Shown one piece after another: positions 54,451 through 61,672 of a stretch of 64,000 nt of DNA. The stretch is from Bifidobacterium sp. ESL0728 (lineage in GTDB: Bacteria > Actinomycetota > Actinomycetes > Actinomycetales > Bifidobacteriaceae), in assembly GCF_029392015.1 (NCBI RefSeq), contig NZ_CP113925.1, forward strand, positions 2,108,001 through 2,172,000, given 5' to 3'. Below the pieces are notes generated by a model that was not told the origin of the DNA, searched no databases, and was given only the letters and a program-made list of their open reading frames with translations. The translations under genes and the position numbers were made by a program. Positions within the stretch are counted from its first letter, which is position 1; each line of letters starts with the position of its first letter.

Positions 54451-55343
54451 TGGCGGAAGACAAAAACCTCAACGACGAGGAAGACGATACCATTTCGAAG
54501 GTCATTCCGGTGGACGACCTTTCGCCGAACCGCGATGAAGAGGACGAGAGCATACGCTCCGAAACCTCCATTGACGGCGACGAAACCAGCGAAACGGAAA
54601 ATGACGAGACCAACGAAACGTCATCCCCGAAAGCCACCAAACCGCTTTTCGCCTCGCCAGGAGATCTTCCGGACTTGCGGGAACAGCACGACGAACCATC
54701 AGACGATGACGAGAACAACGACTCGGATTCCAGCGACGAAGATGACAGGAACAACGCCGAGAGCAAAAGCCGCGACGAATTCACCACGGTTTATGACATC
54801 ATCGACCAGATGAGCGCAACCGTGGAGGAAACCAAGTCGAGCATTTTCACTCCCGGCATGGTGCGCCTCGACCGCGACGAGTTCCTCGACCAGCTTGGCC
54901 AGCTCAAAGCCATGCTCCCCGTGCAGCTTGAACGCGCCTCTTCCCTGATGCGTGAAGCCGAACGCCGCTTGCAGAACGCCCAAAGTCAGGCCCAAGCCAT
55001 CGTGGCCAAAGCTCAAAGCCAGGCCGCGCAAATCAAGCAGAACGCCGAGGAACAGGCGCAGATTCTCGCCGGTCAGGAGCGCATCGTCGACATCGCCCAG
55101 CAGAAGGCCCGCGTGATCATGGACAACGCCCAGACCAAGTCGACCAAGCTCGTGCAAGGTGCCAACGCCTATTGCGCTGATGTGATGAAGGCCTTGAAAG
55201 ACCAGGTCACCACTTACGACCGCGACATCCGCAACGGCATCGACGTCATCGACAAGCGCCAGCACGAGGCGGCACAGGAGCTCGAAGCGACCCAGGCCGA
55301 CGCGCTCGCCCAAAAGCAGACACCGGCTAAGAAAAACGAATAA
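54447..55343 (+). CDS. DivIVA-like coiled-coil septation protein (SepIVA position)
   Basis: A 298-residue protein. Residues 1-115 are acidic and disordered; a short structured part [45 protein letters not shown] precedes a long Ala/Gln-rich coiled coil ([29 protein letters not shown] onward). In mycobacteria the DivIVA-domain division protein SepIVA is encoded immediately before DUF177 and rnc, the same place as here, which supports homology in role. It starts at ATGA overlapping the coaD stop, so expression is coupled to coaD. Confidence 0.75.
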   Translation: MMAEDKNLNDEEDDTISKVIPVDDLSPNRDEEDESIRSETSIDGDETSETENDETNETSSPKATKPLFASPGDLPDLREQHDEPSDDDENNDSDSSDEDDRNNAESKSRDEFTTVYDIIDQMSATVEETKSSIFTPGMVRLDRDEFLDQLGQLKAMLPVQLERASSLMREAERRLQNAQSQAQAIVAKAQSQAAQIKQNAEEQAQILAGQERIVDIAQQKARVIMDNAQTKSTKLVQGANAYCADVMKALKDQVTTYDRDIRNGIDVIDKRQHEAAQELEATQADALAQKQTPAKKNE

Positions 55344-55388
55344 CATAAATAGACAAGATTTCAAGATCCGAAAGAACGAAACAGATAT

Positions 55389-56009
55389 ATGAGCAGACCT
55401 GAAGATTCGCAATGGGCCGTCAGCGTGGGGCAGATTATCTCGCGCCCCGGCCAGAGCAAAGCCGTTGACGCCGATTTTCCTGCGCCCAGCGGTATCGGCG
55501 ACAATGTCATCGGTGTCAAGGAGGGCGCGCCCGTCAAAGTGACCGGCTCCTTCGACTCGATTGTTGACGGGCTGATTTTCACCGGGCGCTTCGACGCTCC
55601 GGTCCACGCGGAATGCGTGCGTTGCCTCACCCCGATCAAACGTGACTGGGGCATGAATGTCACGGCATTCTTCCCTTACGATTCCGCGAAAGCTTCCGTC
55701 AACGCGGATAACGGAAGCGGTAAGCACGACGAGGACATCGACATCATCGCCGGCGAGGACGAGTCGGAAGACACCTACCCGCTGAGCGCCGATTGCAATT
55801 TCGCCGATCTCGAGGCGCTTCTGCGCGACACATTGGTCGAGAACCTGCCGCTGCAACCGCTGTGCAAGCCTGATTGCAAGGGCCTGTGCTCGCAGTGCGG
55901 TGTGAATCTCAACGAACATCCCGACCACCATCACGACGTGGTCGACAACCGTTTCGCCGCTCTGGCCGGCCTCAAGGCCGAGCTGGAAAAGGAAGAGGGA
56001 AACAAATAA
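55389..56009 (+). CDS. yceD: DUF177 / YceD family protein
   Basis: A 206-residue protein of the YceD family, which in many bacteria is cotranscribed with rpmF and affects 23S rRNA or L32 accumulation. Two zinc-type pairs are seen: CVRC in the middle and CKPDC / CSQC near the end. The NFADLEALLRDTLVENLPLQPLCKPDCKGLCSQCGVNL block is the conserved core. It is followed by rpmF and rnc, the usual order. Confidence 0.92.
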   Translation: MSRPEDSQWAVSVGQIISRPGQSKAVDADFPAPSGIGDNVIGVKEGAPVKVTGSFDSIVDGLIFTGRFDAPVHAECVRCLTPIKRDWGMNVTAFFPYDSAKASVNADNGSGKHDEDIDIIAGEDESEDTYPLSADCNFADLEALLRDTLVENLPLQPLCKPDCKGLCSQCGVNLNEHPDHHHDVVDNRFAALAGLKAELEKEEGNK

Positions 56010-56024
56010 TCCGACGTTCCCCGT

Positions 56025-56158
56025 CGCAAACGCAATCATTCATTGCAAACGTGACGCAACCCGTGCCATTACCGTCGCAAATGCAACAGTTCATTGCAAA
56101 CGCGACGTAATGGCCACCTTTCCCGTCGCAAATGCAATAGTTCATTGGATTTGCGACT
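56025..56158. repeat. GTCGCA-family short repeat cluster (locus 3)
   Basis: GTCGCAAACGCAAT, ATTGCAAACGTGACGC, CCGTCGCAAATGCAA, ATTGCAAACGCGACG, CCGTCGCAAATGCAAT and ATTGGATTTGCGACT follow one another in alternating orientation. Three successive hairpins of about 12-15 bp are possible. It lies between yceD and rpmF. Confidence 0.8.
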
Positions 56159-56286
56159 GACATCGACCATTCAACGTCTGATTTGCAATATCAAATATCA
56201 AGTAAGCGGCTAAAAGCTTGTACCCCGCCTGCTGTAGTATCTTATTTGCTTAAGCTCAAATTGTTCGAACGAAATAGAGGAATACC

Positions 56287-56481
56287 ATGGCACTGCCAAA
56301 GTACAAGACTTCGCGAGCCAACACGCATTCGCGCCGCTCCAACTGGAAGGCCAGCGCGGCCAAGACCGTCGCCTGCCCCAATTGTGGTGCGCCGACCCTG
56401 CCGCACATGGCTTGCCCGAGCTGCGGTTCGTTCCGCGGCCGCGTCTATCGCGAGGCTATCAGCAAGTCGCTGAGCAAGTGA
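56287..56481 (+). CDS. rpmF: 50S ribosomal protein L32
   Basis: A 64-residue ribosomal protein. The start [20 protein letters not shown] and the zinc ribbon CPNCGAP, then [12 protein letters not shown], are typical (the zinc-binding type). The ATG at 56287 has GAGG nearby. A good terminator follows. Confidence 0.97.
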   Translation: MALPKYKTSRANTHSRRSNWKASAAKTVACPNCGAPTLPHMACPSCGSFRGRVYREAISKSLSK

Positions 56482-56494
56482 AACGCTAGCAAAT

Positions 56495-56528
56495 AAAAGC
56501 CCTGCCATCGACGGGTGGCGGGGCTTTT
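56495..56528 (+). terminator. Intrinsic terminator of rpmF
   Basis: AAAAGCCCTGCC and GGCGGGGCTTTT pair around ATCGACGGGT and end in TTTTGC, 14 bases past the rpmF stop. Confidence 0.85.
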
Positions 56529-56737
56529 GCATCTCTGCTTACGTTTCGGTTTGCACTCGATAATCTAAAAATAATTCAAACCATCATTACCCATCAAACG
56601 CCACCACGTAGATGTATTACAGTAACCAATTCGCTTTGATTGAGCTTAACGAGATTCGATATCCTGCTATTTGCTATCAAACGGCTTGATGCCCGCAATA
56701 TATTCATCGGGGTCGTAAGGATTGGTAGAGGACTATC

Positions 56738-57580
56738 ATGACCGATTCACAACACAACGAAAATACCGAACCCGCAGTCTCTGGTTCAGGTTCACAAACA
56801 ACCGCAACAACGCCGCAATCCGATACCGCCAAATCCAGCTCCCCGCAGCAGGAACTGCTCGACCGGCTTGGCACCACGCTTTCGCCGGACCTGCTGGTGC
56901 AGGCGCTCACCCACCGCTCGTTCTCGCACGAACACGAAGGTGCGCCGAACTATGAGCGTCTGGAATTCCTGGGCGATGCGGTGCTTGAGTTCGTTTCCAC
57001 GGAAACGCTGTATCGCGTCCATCCCGACATGAACGAAGGCCAGCTGGCGAAGATGCGGGCGATGGCCGTCTCGGAAAAGGCACTCTCACAGATTGCTCGC
57101 GAAAAACTCAAAGTAGGGCCGTATATCTTGCTCGGCCACGGCGAGGCGGAATCCGGCGGTGCCCAGAAAAGCTCGATTCTCTGCGACATCGTCGAATCGC
57201 TGATCGGCGCGACATTCGTGGAACACGGCATTGACGAGGCCCGCAAAGTCGTGCATCATCTGGTCGACGACGAGCTCAAAAAAGTCGCCACCGAGGGGCC
57301 GGCGCTGGATTGGAAGACCTCGTTGACCGTCAAGGCGCACGGTATGGGTCTCGAGGATCCGCGTTACCGTATGGCCGTTTCCGGCCCGGAATACGCGCAA
57401 GTCTTCACCGCCCGCGCCGTCGTCGGCGAGGATGACGAAATACTCGGTGTCGGCACCGGCACCAGCAAACGCAAGGCCCAGCTTGCCGCGGCAAAGGCCG
57501 CGTGGACGGAACTGGACACCAACCCAAGCAAACACCCTGCCAAAAAGCACCATCACGGCAATAGCAAATCGCAGCATTAA
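56738..57580 (+). CDS. rnc: Ribonuclease III
   Basis: An endonuclease for double-stranded RNA, in rRNA and mRNA processing. After about 40 disordered residues the catalytic domain has YERLEFLGDAVLEFVST (signature with the metal-binding Glu and Asp), then ESLIGATFVEHGID. The C-terminal double-stranded RNA-binding domain covers WKTSLTVKAHGMGLEDPRYRM to KAQLAAAKAAWTEL. A His/Lys-rich tail ends the 280-residue protein. AGAGGA precedes the ATG. Confidence 0.95.
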   Translation: MTDSQHNENTEPAVSGSGSQTTATTPQSDTAKSSSPQQELLDRLGTTLSPDLLVQALTHRSFSHEHEGAPNYERLEFLGDAVLEFVSTETLYRVHPDMNEGQLAKMRAMAVSEKALSQIAREKLKVGPYILLGHGEAESGGAQKSSILCDIVESLIGATFVEHGIDEARKVVHHLVDDELKKVATEGPALDWKTSLTVKAHGMGLEDPRYRMAVSGPEYAQVFTARAVVGEDDEILGVGTGTSKRKAQLAAAKAAWTELDTNPSKHPAKKHHHGNSKSQH

Positions 57581-57734
57581 ACGGCATTAATAAGGCTGAA
57601 ATCAACAGTCATAGCCTGCATACCGATTATGCAAGTCATGACACTGCCAGCCAGCCAGACACAAAGGGCGCAATAAAGCTTTATCGGCTGAGTTGCAGCT
57701 TACGGCATTTCTACTTATTGCCATTCTACGAAGC

Positions 57735-57774
57735 CGCTGGGCCGGCATCCGATTCATCAGGTACCGGCCCAGCG
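57735..57774 (+). terminator. GC-rich hairpin between rnc and ilvB
   Basis: CGCTGGGCCGG and CCGGCCCAGCG form a perfect 11-bp stem with an 18-base loop, followed by CATATATTTTC. It probably terminates rnc; an attenuator of ilvB is the alternative. The rest of 57581-57979 has no gene except a possible 22-residue frame. Confidence 0.6.
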
Positions 57775-57911
57775 CATATATTTTCCCGAGGTGCCGCCAG
57801 TATTTGGGCAACAGGCAATACCTCTGCTGACGGGGCGCTATGATATCTACCACATCGACATAGCGGCGTGGCCTGCCACAAACGGTCCGACGTAAGCCGA
57901 ACGTCATCACC

Positions 57912-57980
57912 ATGCGGGCGTACACCATACGACGCAGGTCACCGACAATCCTTATCAACCCGAAGAGACAAGAGGAATGA
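57912..57980 (+). CDS. Possible 22-aa leader peptide overlapping the ilvB start
   Basis: The frame encodes MRAYTIRRRSPTILINPKRQ plus Glu-Glu and its TGA overlaps the ilvB start region (ATGATG). It has Ile-Leu-Ile in a row, which would suit coupling of ilvBN to branched-chain amino acid supply, but no ribosome binding site is seen and the composition bias is mild. It is reported as a candidate only. Confidence 0.25.
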   Translation: MRAYTIRRRSPTILINPKRQEE

Positions 57981-59920
57981 TGGTGTCACCAACGCCTTTA
58001 CAGGCATTCAGCGCGGTGCCGAAAGCACCGAAAACAAGCAAACAGACTCTCGTTGATGGAGAGAAGATGACCGGCGCGCAGGCGCTGATCCGCACGCTGG
58101 AAGATCTGGGCGTGCAGGACGTTTTCGGCATTCCGGGCGGCGCGATTCTGCCGGTTTATCACCAGATTCACGATGACACCAAGTTCCGTTTCGTGCTGAT
58201 GCGCCATGAGCAGGGCGCAGGGCACGCGGCCGAGGGATATGCCGTGGCCACAGGGCGCGTGGGCGTGTGCATCGTCACCTCCGGACCGGGGGCGACGAAT
58301 ATGGTCACGCCGATCGCCGACGCGAATATGGATTCGGTGCCGCTTGTCGTCATTTCCGGTCAGGTCGGCGTGGACTCGATCGGTACCGACGCCTTCCAGG
58401 AAGCCGATACCGTCGGTATTACATACCCAGTGGTCAAACATTCCTACCTCGTCACCGACGCGCAGGATATTCCGCGCGTGCTCGCCGAAGCGCACTATAT
58501 CGCACGTACCGGTCGCCCCGGCCCTGTCGTGGTTGACATCACCAAAACCGCACAGGTCGGCGATATGTATTACTCATGGCCGCAGAAACTGCTGCTTCCC
58601 GGCTACAATCCGACCACCAAACCGCATGGCCACGTGCTTCGCGAAGCCGTGAAGCTCTTCGAGCAGTCCTATCGTCCGGTGCTATACGTCGGTGGCGGTG
58701 CTGTGCGTTCCAACGCCGGAGCGCAGGTCAAGGAATTGGCCGACCTGACCGATTCCCCCATCGTCACCACGCTCCCAGCCCGCGGCATCGTGCCGGATTC
58801 CGACCCGAAGGTCTTGGGAATGCTGGGTATGCACGGGACTTTGGCAGCCACGGCGGCGGCACAGAAATGCGATCTGCTGGTGGCCATCGGCGCACGTTTC
58901 GACGATCGAGTGACCGGCAAGATGGAGGCTTTCGCCCCTGCGGCCCGTGTTGTCCATATCGATATCGACCCGGCCGAAATCGGCAAGCGCCGCCAGCCCG
59001 ACGTGCCGATCGTCGGTGATGTGGCCGAAGTGCTCAACGCACTGAACGCCGAAATCAAGCGCGGACAGGCCATCCATGGCAAGCCGAGTCTTAAGCCTTG
59101 GTGGAATCTCATCAACTCGTGGCGCGAAAAATATCCGATGAAGTACGACGAAACGACGCCGGACGGCACCCTCTCGCCTCAGTGGGTCGTGGAGGAACTC
59201 TCTCGTCAGGCTTCGCCTTCCACCATTTGGGTTTCCGGCGTGGGCCAGCATCAGATGTGGGCCTCGCAGCTTATCGATTTCGAGAATCCGCATTCCTGGA
59301 TTTCTTCGGGAGGCCTTGGAACGATGGGCTTCGGGCTGCCTGCTGCCATCGGGGCACGCGTGGGTTCCGCCCGCGATTTCGGCGGCAAGAAGCCGGTTTG
59401 GTTGATCGATGGCGACGGCAGTTTCCAGATGACCTCTGAAGAACTGGCGGCCGCGTTCGTCGACAACGCACCGGTGAAAATCGCGATTCTCAATAATTCC
59501 GTTTACGGCATGGTCCGTCAGTGGCAGACGCTCTTCTACGACAAGCATTATTCGCAGACCAGCATCCAGGACGGCGAGAACACCGAGGACATCATCAACG
59601 TCCCCGATTTCGTCAAACTGGCCGACGCGTATGGCTGCGTGGGTATTCGCGCGACAACGCAGGACGAGGCGAAGGCCGCCATCAAGCGAGCCAACGAAAT
59701 CAACGACCGGCCGGTATTGATCGACTTCCGCGTTTACAAGGACGCGATGGTCTGGCCCATGGTCGCCGCCGGGCAATCCAACGACACCGTGACCTACATG
59801 CCGGGCGTGCAGCCGCTGTTGCATCATGATTCGACAGATCATATCGCCGATGATGATCAGCCTCAAGATGATAACGGCAGTGAAGCCAAAGCCGACAACA
59901 CCGCAACCGCGGAAAACTAA
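57980..59920 (+). CDS. ilvB: Acetolactate synthase large subunit
   Basis: The catalytic subunit joins two pyruvates (or pyruvate and 2-ketobutyrate), the first common step of valine, leucine and isoleucine synthesis. The 646-residue product has MTGAQALIRTLEDLGVQDVFGIPGGAILPVY, the thiamine-diphosphate Glu in MRHEQGAGHAAEGYA, the FAD-region TTLPARGIVPDSDPKVLGMLG, and the metal/TPP motif GDGSFQMTSEELAAAFVDNAPVKIAILNN. The second ATG at 57980 is better spaced from GAGG than the first at 57977. An acidic 40-residue tail is extra. ilvN follows 21 bases later. Confidence 0.95.
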   Translation: MVSPTPLQAFSAVPKAPKTSKQTLVDGEKMTGAQALIRTLEDLGVQDVFGIPGGAILPVYHQIHDDTKFRFVLMRHEQGAGHAAEGYAVATGRVGVCIVTSGPGATNMVTPIADANMDSVPLVVISGQVGVDSIGTDAFQEADTVGITYPVVKHSYLVTDAQDIPRVLAEAHYIARTGRPGPVVVDITKTAQVGDMYYSWPQKLLLPGYNPTTKPHGHVLREAVKLFEQSYRPVLYVGGGAVRSNAGAQVKELADLTDSPIVTTLPARGIVPDSDPKVLGMLGMHGTLAATAAAQKCDLLVAIGARFDDRVTGKMEAFAPAARVVHIDIDPAEIGKRRQPDVPIVGDVAEVLNALNAEIKRGQAIHGKPSLKPWWNLINSWREKYPMKYDETTPDGTLSPQWVVEELSRQASPSTIWVSGVGQHQMWASQLIDFENPHSWISSGGLGTMGFGLPAAIGARVGSARDFGGKKPVWLIDGDGSFQMTSEELAAAFVDNAPVKIAILNNSVYGMVRQWQTLFYDKHYSQTSIQDGENTEDIINVPDFVKLADAYGCVGIRATTQDEAKAAIKRANEINDRPVLIDFRVYKDAMVWPMVAAGQSNDTVTYMPGVQPLLHHDSTDHIADDDQPQDDNGSEAKADNTATAEN

Positions 59921-59941
59921 GGACAAGGCGAAAGGAATATC

Positions 59942-60496
59942 ATGGCAATTTATCCCGCATCCACTCCGCATAGCGAGCGTCACACCCTGTCCGTTCTGGT
60001 CGAGAACCGCCCCGGCGTATTGGCGCGTATAGCAGGCCTTTTCGCCCGCCGTGCCTTCAACATCAACTCGCTTTCCGTCTCCCCCACCGAACGCCCCGAC
60101 ATCTCGCGCGTCACCGTGACCGCCGACGTCGAGCAGGTGCCGTTGGAGCAAATCATCAAGCAGCTCAACAAACTGCTCCACGTCCTGAAGATCGTCGACC
60201 TCGACAACACCGACGCCGTTCAGCGCGAGCTGGTGCTCATCAAGGTCGCCGCCAACGAGACGAACCGTTCCGACGTCTTGGAAATCGTGCGCCTCTTCCG
60301 CGTCCGCGTGGTCGACGTGCACCCCGAGTCCCTGACCATCGAGGCCACCGGCGACGAGGGCAAGATCGACGCGCTGCTCGGCCTGCTGGACGACTTCGGC
60401 GTCATCGAACTGGTCCGTTCCGGCGCCGTCGCGGTGACCCGCGGCCCGCATGCCTTGAGTGAAAAGGTGGTCGGCAGCGAGATCACCGGCAGGTGA
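59942..60496 (+). CDS. ilvN: Acetolactate synthase small (regulatory) subunit
   Basis: The regulatory subunit gives feedback inhibition by branched-chain amino acids. The 184-residue product has an N-terminal ACT domain (RHTLSVLVENRPGVLARIAGLFARRAFNINSLSV) and a second ferredoxin-like C-terminal domain. AAAGGA precedes the ATG. It is cotranscribed with ilvB and followed by a good terminator. Confidence 0.95.
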   Translation: MAIYPASTPHSERHTLSVLVENRPGVLARIAGLFARRAFNINSLSVSPTERPDISRVTVTADVEQVPLEQIIKQLNKLLHVLKIVDLDNTDAVQRELVLIKVAANETNRSDVLEIVRLFRVRVVDVHPESLTIEATGDEGKIDALLGLLDDFGVIELVRSGAVAVTRGPHALSEKVVGSEITGR

Positions 60497-60520
60497 CGGA
60501 ATAACTATCGCTAATCAACT

Positions 60521-60560
60521 AGGACGGATATAGCCGTAAGGCCGTACCCGTCCTTTTATT
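60521..60560 (+). terminator. Intrinsic terminator of ilvBN
   Basis: AGGACGG pairs with CCGTCCT, an inner GCCGTAAGGC hairpin is possible, and TTTTATTTT follows. It starts 25 bases past the ilvN stop. Confidence 0.85.
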
Positions 60561-60585
60561 TTGTGAATTCTCCTTTTGTGCTCTT

Positions 60586-60614
60586 TTGACAGTATGCTAG
60601 CATTTTGCTATCAT
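60586..60614 (+). promoter_or_regulatory. Promoter and operator of the toxin-antitoxin locus
   Basis: TTGACA (60586-60591), a 17-base spacer and TATCAT (60609-60614). The spacer holds the perfect palindrome ATGCTAGCAT and a TGCTATCAT variant, a layout typical of an autorepressed antitoxin operator. Confidence 0.75.
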
Positions 60615-60644
60615 ATTATTAATCAACAGGAACAAGGAGGCATA

Positions 60645-60905
60645 ATGAAGACGCTAGTAATTCACGACATCCCAACTGACCAGTTGGAAAAACTGAAATC
60701 TGTGGCTCAAGCTAATCACCGATCTGTTGAAACACAAGTAAGGCTAATCATTGAAGATGCCGTCGCGAAGAATGATCACTCTTTAACTTCAGCAGAATTA
60801 TTCGCGAAATGCCATGCTTTGCTAGGAGACAGGGGACTTGAAGCCAATGAGGAATTAGTCCCGCCACGCGAAAAGGACAATATGCGCCCAGTCAACTTCG
60901 ATTGA
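60645..60905 (+). CDS. FitA-like ribbon-helix-helix antitoxin, possibly extra copy
   Basis: An 86-residue protein. The first 45 residues (TLVIHDIPTDQLEKLKSVAQANHRSVETQVRLIIEDAV) are a ribbon-helix-helix DNA-binding domain of the FitA/VapB kind. The C-terminal MRPVNFD ending resembles the toxin-binding tail of the next gene (EPMTFE). AAGGAGG precedes the ATG. No toxin gene follows directly; the next frame is a second antitoxin. It is A/T-richer than the neighbouring housekeeping genes, which suggests acquisition. Confidence 0.8.
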   Translation: MKTLVIHDIPTDQLEKLKSVAQANHRSVETQVRLIIEDAVAKNDHSLTSAELFAKCHALLGDRGLEANEELVPPREKDNMRPVNFD

Positions 60906-60971
60906 TGATCCAATCGATATCACTTCACGTTACATGTCTTTTAATACAAAAAATAAATAAAGGAGAAACCC

Positions 60972-61238
60972 ATGGCCACTCTCACTATCAGAAAAGTCGA
61001 TGACGAAACAGTCGACAAGTTGAAGACCATCGCTAAAGAAAACAACCGATCAACAGAAGCTGAAGTGCGTTCTATTGTAGAAGATTTCACAGCAGGCCTG
61101 TTAGTACGCAAAGAAGTCGAAGAGACCAACTTCTACGATGACCTGCGAAATTACATGGAGCAAGAAGGCATTAAGGGAATTAACGATTTCCATTTACCTT
61201 CCCGCGACCAGACCGCCGAGCCTATGACATTCGAGTAA
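60972..61238 (+). CDS. FitA/VapB-like ribbon-helix-helix antitoxin
   Basis: An 88-residue antitoxin. MATLTIRKVDDETVDKLKTIAKENNRSTEAEVRSIVEDF is the ribbon-helix-helix; the C-terminus through EPMTFE would wrap the PIN toxin. AAAGGAGA precedes the ATG. Its stop is two bases before the toxin start, so the two are tightly coupled. It is clearly related to the antitoxin just upstream but diverged. Confidence 0.88.
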   Translation: MATLTIRKVDDETVDKLKTIAKENNRSTEAEVRSIVEDFTAGLLVRKEVEETNFYDDLRNYMEQEGIKGINDFHLPSRDQTAEPMTFE

Positions 61239-61240
61239 TC

Positions 61241-61663
61241 ATGATTATCTTAGACACCAATGTGGTTAGCGAAATGTTTAAGGAAGATCCCGATAGTCAC
61301 GTTGCACAATGGTTCAAGGATCAGAAGCAGAGTTCTCTTCGACTTTGTTCAATAACCGTCGGAGAATTGCTATATGGACTTCGTCTTATGCCTGATGGAC
61401 ACAAAAAACGTGATTTGTCGGACTTGATTACTCGAACGTTGATGAAATATAACGGCCGAATACTCTCTCTTAACGCCACAGCTGCGAATAGATATGCAGC
61501 AATAGCTTCAAGACGCAAACAAGCCGGACACAATGTGGGCATATTTGACACTCAAATCGCCGGGATTGCAGCGGCTAACCATTGTTCCATTGCTACCAGA
61601 AATACCAAAGACTTCGAGGATTCAGGAATAGAGATCATCAACCCTTGGGAGTACGAAGGATAA
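61241..61663 (+). CDS. VapC/FitB-like PIN-domain toxin
   Basis: A 140-residue PIN-domain ribonuclease. The metal-binding acids fit Asp5 in MIILDTNV, Glu42 in ITVGELLYGL, Asp103 in GIFDTQIAG, and the Asp in TRNTKDFED. The order antitoxin-toxin and the two-base gap are as in fitAB and vapBC. Members cleave tRNA or rRNA at set sites; the target here is unknown. It converges with the ABC-F gene with nine bases between stops. Confidence 0.92.
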   Translation: MIILDTNVVSEMFKEDPDSHVAQWFKDQKQSSLRLCSITVGELLYGLRLMPDGHKKRDLSDLITRTLMKYNGRILSLNATAANRYAAIASRRKQAGHNVGIFDTQIAGIAAANHCSIATRNTKDFEDSGIEIINPWEYEG

Positions 61664-61672
61664 CAGATTGAT

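Noticed and set aside
54699..56039. 446-codon minus-strand frame opposite the SepIVA-like and yceD genes
   Set aside because: It crosses two real genes of the conserved coaD-rnc cluster and is the antisense of a coiled coil.
56025..56158. CRISPR-like array from the regularly spaced GTCGCAAATGCAA units
   Set aside because: Units alternate in orientation, are only 14-16 bp, have irregular short gaps and no cas genes are near; a palindromic intergenic repeat fits better.
57602..57958. T-box or other named riboswitch before ilvB
   Set aside because: I found no T-box specifier loop or TGGNACC-type sequence; only a GC-rich hairpin, more likely the rnc terminator.
58682..60451. 589-codon minus-strand frame opposite ilvB and ilvN
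   Set aside because: It spans two well-identified genes on the other strand and has Asp/His/Gly-rich shadow composition.
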